A stretch of DNA of 64,000 bases from Arthrobacter sp. PvP023. Lineage in GTDB: Bacteria > Actinomycetota > Actinomycetes > Actinomycetales > Micrococcaceae. Below the pieces are notes generated by a model. That model had not been told where the DNA came from, searched no databases, and was given only the letters and a program-made list of their open reading frames with translations. Position numbers and translations under genes: made by a program. Every line of letters begins with the position of its first letter. Position 1 is the stretch's first letter. The stretch lies in assembly GCF_017832975.1 (NCBI RefSeq), contig NZ_JAFIBI010000001.1, positions 2,046,001 through 2,110,000 on the forward strand, read 5' to 3'. This document shows, piece by piece, positions 17,207-26,056 of this stretch.

Positions 17207-17980
17207 TCATGCCTTGAACGCCCGCCAGGTCTGGGTCAGGTAGGGGAGTCCGATAACGTCTCCGGCGGAGTGTGCCAGGTGCTCGTGGAGGTACCAGTCC
17301 AAGTTGGCGCGGACTTTGGCCCGGATGCTTTCTCCGGCGGCGAGGTAGTAGCTGCGGGACTTTGCCAGTTCAACGATGTCCTCAGTGGTCACGGGATCTT
17401 CCCAGCGCGTCAGGTGGCTCTCAAGACCGGCAAACTCCGGGCCGATCGCGGGGCGGAAGTCCGGTTTGTGCACATCGCCTGCATGCATGATCCGGGAGAG
17501 CCGGTGGACCCACGGGACCGACGTATCCAGCTGGTTCCAGATCAGCCCCAGCACGCCCCCCGGACGGAGAATGCGGGACAGTTCGGTGCTGGCCAAACGG
17601 GGATCGCACCAGTGCCATGCCTGGGCAACGGTCACGACGTCGAACGCGGCGTCCGGGAGTCCGGTGGACTCCGCTGTGCCCTCCGTCGCAGGAACCCCCG
17701 GAAGGGCCAGCCGGAGTTGGGCGAGCATATCCGGTGAGGGATCCACTGCGGTGACATTCAGGCCGCGCTGCACCAGCAAAGCGGTGTACTTTCCCGTCCC
17801 GGCGCCGATGTCAGCGGCGCCGGACGCGCCGCCTATCCCGCCGACGCTTCGGAGCAGCCAGTCCACGGAATCGGCGGGATAGCCGGGACGGACCCGGTCA
17901 TAGTGTTCGCCGCCGTCCTGGAAACTCCGGCCGAGCTCGTACCGGCGCTGGTGGTGCAGTTTGGGGCCTCCCCGTGCCAC
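17207..17980 (-). CDS. Class I SAM-dependent methyltransferase
   Basis: A 257-residue soluble methyltransferase. Motif I for S-adenosylmethionine is AADIGAGTGKYTALLVQRG, followed by NVTAVDPSPDMLAQLR and FDVVTVAQAWHWCDP, typical of the UbiE/TAM-like group with the acidic residue binding the ribose. A C-terminal domain of about 100 residues would bind the acceptor, which is unknown. The gene starts 64 bases after the class V aminotransferase gene on the same strand, so it may share the SAM-controlled transcript. Confidence 0.87.
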   Translation of the reverse strand: MARGGPKLHHQRRYELGRSFQDGGEHYDRVRPGYPADSVDWLLRSVGGIGGASGAADIGAGTGKYTALLVQRGLNVTAVDPSPDMLAQLRLALPGVPATEGTAESTGLPDAAFDVVTVAQAWHWCDPRLASTELSRILRPGGVLGLIWNQLDTSVPWVHRLSRIMHAGDVHKPDFRPAIGPEFAGLESHLTRWEDPVTTEDIVELAKSRSYYLAAGESIRAKVRANLDWYLHEHLAHSAGDVIGLPYLTQTWRAFKA

Positions 17981-18043
17981 GTGCAGTCTCCTTCGGGCAG
18001 GCTGGAATTCTTACCCCTCGAATTTACCGCACACGCCGCACCC

Positions 18044-19465
18044 TCAGTCTTCGGTGCAGGGTGCCGCGCCGGCAGTGCCGGGGGTGTTGGGTGCCCAGTC
18101 CGGATAACTGCGCGTGTCGTTGGCCGGCACCCAGCGGCCCGAGTCCACCACGTAGTCCCAGCCGAGGCCGGTCCGGCGGAGTTCCTCGACCCCGGCGAGC
18201 AGGCGCTGGGCGTCCTCCAGCCGGGAGCCGACGCCGAAGCTTGCCCGCAGCGAGCCTGACGGCAGTCCCAGCCGCTTCAGCAGCGGGTGGGCGCAAAAGC
18301 GGCCGTCGCGCAGGCCTACGCCGTGCTCCGCGGAGAGATAGGCGGCCACAAGGCCGGCGTCGTAGCCGGCGACGGAGAAGTTGACCACACCGATGGTGTC
18401 CGTGGCCTGGTCGGTGTCGCTGAAGATCTGGTGGACAGTGACGCCGTCGATCTTCCGCAGTCCCTCGACGAGGAAGGACCGGATGGCCGTCTCATGGGCG
18501 TGCCACAGGTCCTGGTCCAGGGCGCCGATGACCTGGGTGGCCCGGGCCAGGGTGGCGGCCCCAAGGACGTTCGGTGAGCCGCCTTCATGCCGTGCCGGCC
18601 CTGTAGTCCAGCTGACGGAGTCCAGCCGGGCCTCACGCACGGCTCCGCCGCCTGCGAGGTGGGGCGTCCCGGCGTCGAGCCAGTCCGGCCGGCCCACGAG
18701 GACGCCGCTGCCAAACGGCGCGTACAGCTTGTGGCCTGAGAAGGCGAGGTAGTCGACGTCGTCCGCGGCGATGTCGATGCGGCGGTGCGGGGCCAGCTGC
18801 GCCGCGTCCACAACGATCCTTGCGCCGTGTTCGTGAGCCAGTGCGGCCAGCTCGCGGACGGGAAGAATTTCGCCGGTGACGTTGGAGGCGCCCGTGACGG
18901 CCAGCAGGCTGATGTCACCCCGCCGCAGCTCGGACCGCAGGTTCTCCAGGGTGGCCCTGAGCGTCGGAGCGGCAACAACACTCCGGTGCGGCACACCCTG
19001 CCACGGGAGCAGGTTGGCATGGTGTTCGATGTCGAGGTACAGCACTTCGCCGGTGTGGCGGCCGTCGGACACCGGCAGGCACCCGGCCAGCAGGTTCAGT
19101 GAGTCCGTGGTGTTCCGGGTGAAGATGACGGAATCGTCTGCCCTGCCGCCCACAAACCCGCGGACGATGTCCCGGGCATTTTCGTACACCGACGTGCTGA
19201 TCTGCGAGGCATAGCCCGCGCCGCGGTGCACGCTGGCGTAGTACGGCAGGATCTCGTTGAGGTAGGCCGAGACAACGGACAGCGCCGGGGCCGATGCGCC
19301 GTAGTCCAGGTTCGCGTAACGGACGTGCCCGCCCTGGATCAGCGGAGCCTGGATCTCTGCGCCGGTAACGGCTGAGAGGGGGCGCTGGGCGACGGTGAAC
19401 CGCGGGTCCAGACGGCCTGCAGCGGACGTGGTTGCGGCGTTTGCGGGGAAAGTGGCAGTAGTCAT
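18044..19465 (-). CDS. Class V aminotransferase-fold PLP enzyme (cysteine desulfurase-like)
   Basis: A 473-residue PLP-dependent enzyme of the NifS/SufS/Csd fold. The N-terminal segment YANLDYGASAPALSVV is the family start, IFTRNTTDSLNLLAGCL the phosphate-binding region, and YLAFSGHKLYAPFGSGVLVG carries the PLP lysine (SGHK). It could be a cysteine desulfurase or a related lyase acting on a sulfur amino acid. The C-terminal 30 residues are an extra tail. A SAM-IV-type riboswitch lies in the leader, so expression likely falls when SAM is high, pointing to a role in sulfur or methionine supply. No scaffold (sufU/iscU) gene is nearby, which argues against a housekeeping Fe-S role. Confidence 0.88.
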   Translation of the reverse strand: MTTATFPANAATTSAAGRLDPRFTVAQRPLSAVTGAEIQAPLIQGGHVRYANLDYGASAPALSVVSAYLNEILPYYASVHRGAGYASQISTSVYENARDIVRGFVGGRADDSVIFTRNTTDSLNLLAGCLPVSDGRHTGEVLYLDIEHHANLLPWQGVPHRSVVAAPTLRATLENLRSELRRGDISLLAVTGASNVTGEILPVRELAALAHEHGARIVVDAAQLAPHRRIDIAADDVDYLAFSGHKLYAPFGSGVLVGRPDWLDAGTPHLAGGGAVREARLDSVSWTTGPARHEGGSPNVLGAATLARATQVIGALDQDLWHAHETAIRSFLVEGLRKIDGVTVHQIFSDTDQATDTIGVVNFSVAGYDAGLVAAYLSAEHGVGLRDGRFCAHPLLKRLGLPSGSLRASFGVGSRLEDAQRLLAGVEELRRTGLGWDYVVDSGRWVPANDTRSYPDWAPNTPGTAGAAPCTED

Positions 19466-19530
19466 GGGGACCTCACTGTAAAGGGACCCCGCACTCCGGG
19501 GATCCGCGCTTGCCGGGTCCGTTCCGGACC

Positions 19531-19614
19531 GGCCTGGTCGTCACCCGGGGCACCCCACCGCGAATGGAGGGTTGCCGGCCAGCAAACCGGGGTTTAGCGC
19601 TGGCACTCGTGACC
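19531..19614 (-). promoter_or_regulatory. SAM-IV-type riboswitch
   Basis: On the minus strand the leader reads GGTCACGAGTGCCAGC, CCCCGGTTTGCTGGCCGGC, AACCCTCC, GCGGTGGGGTGCCCCGGGTG and ends GACCAGGCC. Order and core bases match the SAM-IV class of actinobacterial S-adenosylmethionine riboswitches: closing GGTC/GACC helix, CAGC/GCTGG helix and the GGGGTGCCCCGGGTGA pseudoknot part. It lies 66 bases before the start codon. Downstream, GGATCCCC and GGGGTCC can form a hairpin just before the GTGAGG ribosome binding site, so control may be at translation. Confidence 0.88.
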
Positions 19615-19704
19615 TGTTTCGAGATTAGGACATTCACCGCGGAGCGGGAAAGTCGCGGCAATTATTAAGCTCTTTGTTACGCGCGTCGGAAGAAGGGGGA
19701 TAGC

Positions 19705-19763
19705 GCCGAATAAAACGACGGCGGACACCCCCTAAGGAGGGAATCCGCCGTCGTTTATTCGGC
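19705..19763. terminator. Long inverted repeat between hisN and the riboswitch
   Basis: A 20-base-pair stem, GCCGAATAAAACGACGGCGG on the left (one extra A) and its complement on the right, with an 18-base loop. On the minus strand it follows the hisN stop by 80 bases. There is no clean U-run, so it could be a terminator, a transcript-stabilising hairpin, or both. Confidence 0.6.
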
Positions 19764-19843
19764 AACCGGTTGATGTGCCCGCGGGTGATGCGCCCGGTCC
19801 GGAACCGCTTGGCGGCGGGCCGGGCACCGGGCCGGGTCGCGCG

Positions 19844-20656
19844 TCAGAGGAGGTCGTCGAGTTCCGGGTTCAGCCGCTTGAGGACCTCGGAATGAAGGAT
19901 TGAATTGGTGGCCAGGGCGTTTCCGCCGAAGGGGCCGTCCACTCCTTCCAGCGAGGTGAAGCGTCCGCCGGCTTCGGTGACAATCGGCACGAGCGCCGCC
20001 ATGTCGTAGAGGTTCAGTTCCGGCTCGCAGGCGATGTCCACCGACCCCTCGGCCACCATGCAGTAGGACCAGAAGTCACCGTAGGCGCGGGTCCGCCAGA
20101 CTTCCTCAGTGAGTCCCAGGAACTCGTCCAGGTTGCCCCGTTCCTTCCAGCCGCCCAGGCTTGAATAGGAGAGGGAAGCGTCGGAAAGTTTGGACACGTT
20201 CGAAACCTTGAGGCGGGTGGCGGCAGCAAGCGATCGTCCCATGTAGGCGCCTGCGCCTTTCGCCGCCCACCAGCGCTTGCCCAGCGCCGGCGCGCTGACC
20301 AGCCCGACCACCGGCTCACCTTCATCCACGAGGGCGATCAGGGTGGCCCACACCGGCACGCCGCGGACGAAGTTCTTGGTGCCGTCGATCGGATCGATGA
20401 TCCAGCGGCGGGAACCATGTCCGGAACTGCCGAACTCTTCGCCGAGGACGGCATCTCGCGGACGGGAACGGGAGAGCTGGCCGCGGATGGACTCTTCAGC
20501 TGCCTTGTCAGCATCCGTTACCGGCGTAAGATCCGGTTTGGTTTCAATCTGAAGATCCAGCGCCTTGAAGCGGCTCATGGTCTGGGAGTCAACAGAGTCG
20601 GCCAGGACATGGGCGAGGCGCAGGTCATCGTTGTAGCTCGAAGCGGGTTGGGTCAT
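19844..20656 (-). CDS. hisN: Histidinol-phosphatase (inositol monophosphatase family)
   Basis: A 270-residue phosphatase of the IMPase superfamily. Metal-binding motifs are present: [24 protein letters not shown] and a third acidic site near [17 protein letters not shown]. In Corynebacterium and its relatives the enzyme at this position, beside aroA and rsgA, is HisN, which removes phosphate from histidinol phosphate in histidine synthesis. The match [20 protein letters not shown] agrees with that subgroup. General inositol phosphatase activity cannot be excluded. It is last in the doxX-aroA-rsgA-hisN operon. Confidence 0.9.
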   Translation of the reverse strand: MTQPASSYNDDLRLAHVLADSVDSQTMSRFKALDLQIETKPDLTPVTDADKAAEESIRGQLSRSRPRDAVLGEEFGSSGHGSRRWIIDPIDGTKNFVRGVPVWATLIALVDEGEPVVGLVSAPALGKRWWAAKGAGAYMGRSLAAATRLKVSNVSKLSDASLSYSSLGGWKERGNLDEFLGLTEEVWRTRAYGDFWSYCMVAEGSVDIACEPELNLYDMAALVPIVTEAGGRFTSLEGVDGPFGGNALATNSILHSEVLKRLNPELDDLL

Positions 20657-20696
20657 GGTTCCAAACTACCGTCTCTGCAGCCGGCGGGCCGGGATG

Positions 20697-21812
20697 TCAC
20701 GAAACGATGCCGAGTTCCTTGGCGTCCTGCGCTTCCATCCGGGGGTCGGTGCCGAGCAGCCGCCGAAGGGACGCCAGGCGTGCCGCGCCGGACGGGCCGG
20801 CGTGTCCTTCGGCCACCCAGGCGTCCACGCCGCAGTTGACGGCGGAGGCATCGTGCTTGCAGCCGCGTTCACAGGCATCCGTGCCGGGTTCGAGATCGGG
20901 GAACGAACGCAGGATGCGGTCCGGATCCACGTGGGCAAGGCCGAAAGACCGGATGCCGGGCGTGTCAATGATCCAGCTACCGGCGGGCGCGTCACTGATC
21001 CGCAGGGCAAGCGCGGACGACGACGTGTGCCGTCCCCTCCCGGTGACGGCGTTGACGCCTCCCGTGGCCCGCTCAGCACCCGTCAGGGCATTGACCATGG
21101 TGGACTTCCCTACACCGGAATGGCCGAGCATCACGGTGACCTTGCCGTCGAGGTGGGCCCGCAGCTGCGAGACGGCGTCACTGTCCAGGCGGGCCGAGAG
21201 CCCGTCATCCGAGCGTGCATCGATTCCGGAGGCCGCGGCGTCCGCAGTTCGGCTGATGATCACCGGAAAATCCAAGTGCCGGTAGTTGGACAGGAGCTCC
21301 GTGGGATCCTTGACGTCCGCTTTGGTGACCAGCAGCAACGGCTCAATCCCGGCATCGTACGCCGCCACCAGGGCCCGGTCAATGAAGCCGGTGCGCGGTT
21401 CCGGATTGGCGGCGGCAACCACCACCACAAGCTGGTCCGCATTCGCGACCACTGCCCGCTCGATGGGGTCCGTGTCATCGGCGCTGCGCCGCAGCAGCGT
21501 GCGGCGGTCCTGGATCTTCACGAGCCGCGCAAGGGTGTCCGGGGCCCCCGAAACATCTCCCACCAGGGAGACGAAGTCCCCGGCCACCACAGGCGAACGG
21601 CGCAGTTCACGGGCGCGCGCGGCAATCACCGTGCGCTCGTTCCCGCTGTCCTCGCCCACCACTGCCGTATAGCGCCCGCGGTCCACCGTAATGATCCTGC
21701 CGGTCACGGCGTCGTCGTGGCTGGGGCGGTCCTTGGTCCGGGGACGGGAGCCTTTCTTGTTGGGACGGATCCGGATATCGGACTCGTCCCAGGAACCGGT
21801 GCTACGCCCCAC
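20697..21812 (-). CDS. rsgA: Ribosome small subunit GTPase RsgA
   Basis: A circularly permuted GTPase that checks maturation of the 30S ribosomal subunit. An OB-fold N-terminal domain ([18 protein letters not shown]) is followed by the GTPase with the permuted order: LLVTKAD, then [16 protein letters not shown], then DTPG. The C-terminal zinc knuckle is [15 protein letters not shown] take GTG at 21,812, inside the end of aroA and behind GGAAC, which gives 371 residues; the open frame to 21,932 lies wholly within aroA. Confidence 0.94.
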   Translation of the reverse strand: MGRSTGSWDESDIRIRPNKKGSRPRTKDRPSHDDAVTGRIITVDRGRYTAVVGEDSGNERTVIAARARELRRSPVVAGDFVSLVGDVSGAPDTLARLVKIQDRRTLLRRSADDTDPIERAVVANADQLVVVVAAANPEPRTGFIDRALVAAYDAGIEPLLLVTKADVKDPTELLSNYRHLDFPVIISRTADAAASGIDARSDDGLSARLDSDAVSQLRAHLDGKVTVMLGHSGVGKSTMVNALTGAERATGGVNAVTGRGRHTSSSALALRISDAPAGSWIIDTPGIRSFGLAHVDPDRILRSFPDLEPGTDACERGCKHDASAVNCGVDAWVAEGHAGPSGAARLASLRRLLGTDPRMEAQDAKELGIVS

Positions 21813-23184
21813 GGGCCTGTTCCGTCTGCCGGCCCGGCTGTTGTGTGAGCATGGCTTCCCACAGTTGCGGAAAGTCCGGCATCGTCTTGGACGTGGTGCC
21901 GATGTCTTCCACCTCCACGCCGGGAACGGCAAGGCCCAGGATGGCCCCTGCGGTGGCCATGCGATGGTCCGCGTAGCTGTGCACGACGCCGCCGTGGAGC
22001 TTGGCGGGCCGGATCACCAGGCCGTCGGAGGTTTCCTCGGCGTCCCCGCCGAGGCGGTTGATCTCCGTGACGAGTGCCGCGAGCCGGTCCGTCTCGTGGC
22101 CGCGGAGGTGCGCGATGCCGGTGAGCCGCGACGGACCCGTGGCCAAGGCGCACAGTGCGGCTACTGTCGGTGCAAGTTCGCTGGTGTCGGCAAAGTCCGC
22201 ACCCGTGATTTCGGGCCCGCCGGTAACGGTGAGTGTGCCGTCGTCCAGCGTGACCGTGGCGCCCATTGAAGTCAGGATGCTGCGCCAAAGGTTGCCCACC
22301 TGCGTGGTGGGGGAGGGCCAGTTGGGAATACGGACCGTGCCCCGGGTCGCCAGCGCGGCGGCGAGGAACGGCCCGGCATTCGACAGGTCCTGCTCGATGC
22401 GGCGATCGAAGGCCCGGATGGGACCCGGCGCGACGACCCAGTGATTCGGGACGGAATCGTCGACGGACACCCCAACTTCCCTCAGGACGGCGACGGTCAT
22501 GTTGATGTGGTCCAGGCTGGGGACCGGCTTGCCCACGTGCTCAAGGTGCAGGCCCTCGGTGAAACGCGCGCCCACCAGGAGCAGCGCCGACACGAACTGC
22601 GAGGAGGCGCTTGCATCGATCACAAGGTGGCCGCCCCGAACCTGGCCAGTGCCCGCCACTGCGAAGGGAAGTGCCGACGGACGTGCCCCGTCCGCAGCGC
22701 GGACGTCAACGCCGAGGGCGGCCAGTGCCTCGATGATGGTGCCCATAGGACGCTTGCGGGCGTGCGGGTCGCCGTCGAAGACTGTCGCCCCGTTGCGGAG
22801 CGCAGCTAGCGGCGGAACAAAGCGCATGACTGTTCCGGCGAGTCCGCAGTCGATGGCGGCGTCGGCCGCCGCGGCGTCGGAGCTGAGGGGGCTGACCTCA
22901 AGGTCGGGCCCGAACGAGCCGTCGCCGGGAACTTCCCTGATGCCTGCTCCCAGTTGCCGGAGGGCCTGGATCATGAGGGCCGAGTCGCGCGAATGAAGGG
23001 GTGCTCGCAGACGGGACGGGCCGTCGGCCAGGGCCGCAAGAACCAGATACCTGTTGGTGAGGGACTTGGATCCCGGGACGGTGACCGTGGCGTCGACCGG
23101 CGCGCCGGCGAAAGGTGCCGGCCAGTGCGGCACGTCGGCAACGGGTCCTGAGGTAGTCGACGCGGTGGGGGCGGTGCCTGTCAT
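21802..23184 (-). CDS. aroA: 3-phosphoshikimate 1-carboxyvinyltransferase (EPSP synthase)
   Basis: Joins shikimate 3-phosphate and phosphoenolpyruvate in the sixth step of aromatic amino acid synthesis. 460 residues. Substrate-binding motifs are [20 protein letters not shown] near the N-terminus, [35 protein letters not shown], and near the C-terminus [14 protein letters not shown] with [16 protein letters not shown]. It starts six bases after the DoxX gene and overlaps rsgA, so it is an operon member. Confidence 0.96.
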   Translation of the reverse strand: MTGTAPTASTTSGPVADVPHWPAPFAGAPVDATVTVPGSKSLTNRYLVLAALADGPSRLRAPLHSRDSALMIQALRQLGAGIREVPGDGSFGPDLEVSPLSSDAAAADAAIDCGLAGTVMRFVPPLAALRNGATVFDGDPHARKRPMGTIIEALAALGVDVRAADGARPSALPFAVAGTGQVRGGHLVIDASASSQFVSALLLVGARFTEGLHLEHVGKPVPSLDHINMTVAVLREVGVSVDDSVPNHWVVAPGPIRAFDRRIEQDLSNAGPFLAAALATRGTVRIPNWPSPTTQVGNLWRSILTSMGATVTLDDGTLTVTGGPEITGADFADTSELAPTVAALCALATGPSRLTGIAHLRGHETDRLAALVTEINRLGGDAEETSDGLVIRPAKLHGGVVHSYADHRMATAGAILGLAVPGVEVEDIGTTSKTMPDFPQLWEAMLTQQPGRQTEQARGA

Positions 23185-23190
23185 TCGTGC

Positions 23191-23739
23191 CTATGCTTTC
23201 ACTGCGTGGTCCACGGCCTTGCGGACAGCCTTGTCGGCCTTCTTGAGCTTCTTGGTGGTGGTCTTCCGTGCGTCAGCGGCCAGGTGGCTGGCACCCTTGC
23301 GGGCATCGGCAGCCAGGTGCTCAGCCCGCCAGGCAAGGCTCGGCTTGCCCGCGGTGTCGACGGATGCAAGCAGCACCCCGCCGGTGAGGGTGACATTCTT
23401 CAGCAGCTGCGTGCGCCGCGCGTCCCGGCCTTCCTTGGTGGTGATGTCCGCGCTGCGCCACTCGACAAAGGCGTTCAGCGCTGAAATGACCGCCAGGACG
23501 GAGGCAGCGAGCCGTGCCGACTTGCCCAGGGCGAAGAGCACTCCGGCGCCCACCTGGGTGCCGCCGATGACGCGGGCCAGGACCTTTTCGTTCGTGGTGA
23601 AGGGAAGGGATTCCGCTGCCCGGCGCAGCAGGGGGGACAGCTGCGTCGCAGTGTCATCCGCGTTCTTGAGCTTGTCCAGGCCGGCGAGAACGAAACTGGA
23701 GGCCAGCATGGGGCGGGCGAGAATACGGACAAACGACAT
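23191..23739 (-). CDS. DoxX-family membrane protein
   Basis: A 182-residue protein with four hydrophobic stretches in the first 130 residues (ARPMLASSFVLAGLDKLKNA, ARVIGGTQVGAGVLFALGKS, LAASVLAVISALNAFVEW, LTGGVLLASVDTAGKP), the DoxX pattern with the conserved GLDKL start. The tail from about residue 140 is Lys/Ala-rich and probably cytoplasmic. In mycobacteria a DoxX protein works with thiol oxidative-stress partners. The closeness to sigR, which is divergent, would fit a link to thiol stress, but this is inference. Confidence 0.88.
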   Translation of the reverse strand: MSFVRILARPMLASSFVLAGLDKLKNADDTATQLSPLLRRAAESLPFTTNEKVLARVIGGTQVGAGVLFALGKSARLAASVLAVISALNAFVEWRSADITTKEGRDARRTQLLKNVTLTGGVLLASVDTAGKPSLAWRAEHLAADARKGASHLAADARKTTTKKLKKADKAVRKAVDHAVKA

Positions 23740-24113
23740 GAATTTCCTCCTGGGTGGACGAGCCGCGGAACTTCTGCGGGGGAACCGGTTCTAGTCTTGC
23801 ACTTTTGCGGAATATTTGCCCGCCGGCCGTGGTTGTGAAAAGCAGGTCCCGGTGGGTGAGGGAAGGTACTTGTTCACGGCCTCCGGCGCTGGCGAATGCC
23901 GCACGCCTTGGCCTGCTGCCCCGGCGCCCGCGCCGTGGACGCCGACACAGCAACACAGGGCCGGTTGCAAGGACACTGAGCGGAGATGGAGCTTTGACAT
24001 TGGTTAGGGACAGCGTGGAACTCCTTGCGCCACTGGAGTTTTCCGGGCGCGGGGATGAGGCCGGCGGACGACCGCCGGGAGCTTCGCGACGCGTCACAGT
24101 AGACTTGAAGGCA
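23740..24113. promoter_or_regulatory. Divergent promoter region, doxX and sigR
   Basis: A 374-base gap between divergent genes. I see no gene in it. Two GGAAC ... GTT pairs (23,767 to 23,790 and 24,017 to 24,040) resemble SigR/SigH promoters, but both have only 16 bases between the elements, shorter than the known spacing, so self-activation of sigR is only a possibility. Confidence 0.35.
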
Positions 24114-24896
24114 ATGAGCACCATTGATCCGGCCGTTGCGGCCATATATGAGGCTGCCGGAAACGACGCCAAGACCATCAGCGAGCGTCCGGCGGACGCC
24201 GGGGGCAGCAAGGACGGCGGGGTACGCCCCGCCGCGGCGCTGGAAGCTGCGGAGCCGGAAGCTGAGGTGGACGTTGTCTCCGAAACCTCCGAGCAGCGCA
24301 GGCTGCGGTTCGAACGCGACGCCATGCAGTACGTCGACCAGCTGTATTCGGCTGCCATGAGGATGGCACGGAATCCTGCCGACGCTGAGGATCTGGTGCA
24401 GGAGGCTTACACAAAGGCTTTCTCCGCGTTCCATCAGTACAAGCCCGGAACCAACCTCAAGGCGTGGCTCTACCGGATCCTCACCAACACGTACATCAAT
24501 CTCTACCGCAAGAGGCAGCGCGAGCCGCTGCAGTCGAATTCGGACACCATTGAAGACTGGCAGCTGGCCCGGGCGGAGTCGCACACCTCTTCAGGGCTCC
24601 GCTCCGCCGAAGCGGAGGCACTGGACCACCTTCCCGATTCCGATGTCAAACGGGCACTGCAGGCGATTCCGGAAGAGTTCCGCCTGGCGGTGTACTTCGC
24701 TGACGTGGAGGGCTTTGCCTACAAGGAAATCTCAGACATCATGAACACCCCCATCGGCACTGTGATGTCCCGGCTCCACCGCGGCCGCAAAATGCTGCGC
24801 GACATGCTCGGGGACTACGCCGCAGAGCGGGGTTTCAAAGCCGCAACCGAAACCGGCGCAGCGGCCGATAGCACAAAACAGGAGAACAGGAAATGA
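24114..24896 (+). CDS. sigR: SigR/SigH-type ECF sigma factor
   Basis: A 260-residue group 4 sigma factor. The first 60 residues are acidic and variable; sigma region 2 is [20 protein letters not shown] followed by [20 protein letters not shown] and [20 protein letters not shown]; region 4 is [20 protein letters not shown] and [20 protein letters not shown]. The start ATG at 24,114 has GAAGG. The next gene encodes its zinc anti-sigma partner with ATGA overlap. In related bacteria this pair controls the response to thiol oxidation and mycothiol and thioredoxin genes. Confidence 0.92.
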   Translation: MSTIDPAVAAIYEAAGNDAKTISERPADAGGSKDGGVRPAAALEAAEPEAEVDVVSETSEQRRLRFERDAMQYVDQLYSAAMRMARNPADAEDLVQEAYTKAFSAFHQYKPGTNLKAWLYRILTNTYINLYRKRQREPLQSNSDTIEDWQLARAESHTSSGLRSAEAEALDHLPDSDVKRALQAIPEEFRLAVYFADVEGFAYKEISDIMNTPIGTVMSRLHRGRKMLRDMLGDYAAERGFKAATETGAAADSTKQENRK

Positions 24897-25153
24897 GCGA
24901 CTGCCAGGGACTGGGCGATTGCGACGACGCCCGGATGCAACGTATTTACGAATACCTGGACGGTGCGCTGACACACAGCGACATCGCCGAGATCAAGGAT
25001 CACCTGGACGGTTGCCCGGAGTGCCTTGAGGAGTACGACCTCGAATGCGTCATTCGCAAGGTGGTCAAGCGGTCCTGTACGGAAGCCGCCCCGGAAAACC
25101 TGAAGAGTGCCATCCTGGACCGGATCCACGCGATCCGCCCTGTCGAAGCGTAG
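24893..25153 (+). CDS. rsrA: Mycothiol-system anti-sigma factor RsrA
   Basis: An 86-residue zinc anti-sigma factor. The redox-sensing motif HX3CX2C is present as H37, C41, C44 (HLDGCPEC), with further cysteines at 10 and 62 that correspond to positions used in the Streptomyces protein. Reduced RsrA with zinc holds SigR inactive; disulphide stress releases it. The gene overlaps sigR by four bases, giving tight stoichiometry, and is followed by a strong terminator. Confidence 0.94.
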   Translation: MSDCQGLGDCDDARMQRIYEYLDGALTHSDIAEIKDHLDGCPECLEEYDLECVIRKVVKRSCTEAAPENLKSAILDRIHAIRPVEA

Positions 25154-25209
25154 CTTCCCATGACGTTGCCGGACGGCGTCGCATCCTGACACTCACGGCA
25201 TTCACGACG

Positions 25210-25250
25210 AAGGGCCCCGGAAACCATGTGGTTTCCGGGGCCCTTCGCTT
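25210..25250. terminator. Bidirectional terminator, rsrA and bL37
   Basis: A perfect 17-base-pair stem, AAGGGCCCCGGAAACCA with its complement, and a three-base loop, followed by TTCGCTTTT on the plus strand. It lies between the convergent rsrA and bL37 genes and can serve both. Confidence 0.9.
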
Positions 25251-25275
25251 TTAAGCTCATAATCCAAACCGTAGC

Positions 25276-25350
25276 TTAGGTGTTGGGGCGCTTCCCGTGG
25301 TTCGCGCCGCCACGCTTACGGTCACGACGTTTACGTGCACGCTTGCTCAT
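25276..25350 (-). CDS. Ribosomal protein bL37 (24 aa)
   Basis: A very short gene: MSKRARKRRDRKR, then GGANHGKRPNT and TAA. Sequence and length match the small actinobacterial 50S protein bL37, first noticed in mycobacterial ribosome structures, with the conserved ANHGKRPN ending. An ideal AGGAGG lies eight bases before ATG. It sits alone between rsrA and the PadR gene. Such a gene is easily missed by annotation because of its length. Confidence 0.93.
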   Translation of the reverse strand: MSKRARKRRDRKRGGANHGKRPNT

Positions 25351-25432
25351 AGCTGGCCTCCTTAATCTTGGTACTCAAAAGAGCTGCCCTCAAGTCTCCC
25401 ACATCACGCGACGGCCCGCGAACCAGGCCCGC

Positions 25433-26056
25433 TTAGTGACTGTCGGCGTTCAGGGAGTTACGGATGGAAATGCGGGCCTGGTCGAGGACCATCCGGATCG
25501 TTTCGAGTGTGACGCCGCTGATGGGTGCTGCGGCGGCCTGGACCCGAAGCTCAACCCGGAGGTCGTCCCTGAATGCCTGGATTAGCATTTCCGCTTCCTT
25601 CAGCGTCCGGTCGCCTTCGGGAGTATGCCGGCTTCCGCGGTCGGGGAAGGCTGCGGAACGGGCAGCCGACCTGGCGGCTTCTGCGGTGGCGGCAAGATCG
25701 GCCCGGAGCCCGCGCATGTTGGCCCGGATGTCCTCCCGGAGATTGTCGGCCAGCCGGCGTACGGAATCGGAGATGTCATTCTCGACGCCGGCGAGTTCAT
25801 CCCTGCGCCGGTTGAGCTCCACCAGCCCGGCCGGGGTGATGCGGTAGTTGGTGCGGCGCCCCGCTGCCTCCGTGGCCACGAGCCCCTCTTCTTCCAGCTT
25901 GCCGAGCCGCGGATAGATGGTGCCCGCGCTGGGGGAGTAGGTCCCGCCAAAGCGCTCACTGAGCGCTTTGATGAGTTCGTAGCCGTGCTTGGGGCCGGAC
26001 TCCAGAAGGGAGAGCAGATAGAGGCGAAGCGCTCCATGGGCGAAGACGGGAGGCAT
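25433..26056 (-). CDS. PadR-family transcriptional regulator
   Basis: A 207-residue repressor. The winged helix covers residues 8 to 85: LRLYLLSLLESGPKHGYELI, SPSAGTIYPRLGKLEEEGLV, RTNYRITPAGLVEL. A long C-terminal helical region of about 110 residues would dimerise or sense a ligand. It begins directly after the stop of the DUF4097 gene on the same strand, so both are co-transcribed, and an operator-like double palindrome lies before that operon. Autoregulation is thus likely. The effector is unknown. Confidence 0.92.
   Translation of the reverse strand: MPPVFAHGALRLYLLSLLESGPKHGYELIKALSERFGGTYSPSAGTIYPRLGKLEEEGLVATEAAGRRTNYRITPAGLVELNRRRDELAGVENDISDSVRRLADNLREDIRANMRGLRADLAATAEAARSAARSAAFPDRGSRHTPEGDRTLKEAEMLIQAFRDDLRVELRVQAAAAPISGVTLETIRMVLDQARISIRNSLNADSH

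Noticed and set aside
23767..24040. SigR-type promoters before sigR (two GGAAC ... GTT pairs)
   Set aside because: Both have only 16 bases between elements, shorter than the described spacing, so I keep them only as a note in the intergenic entry.
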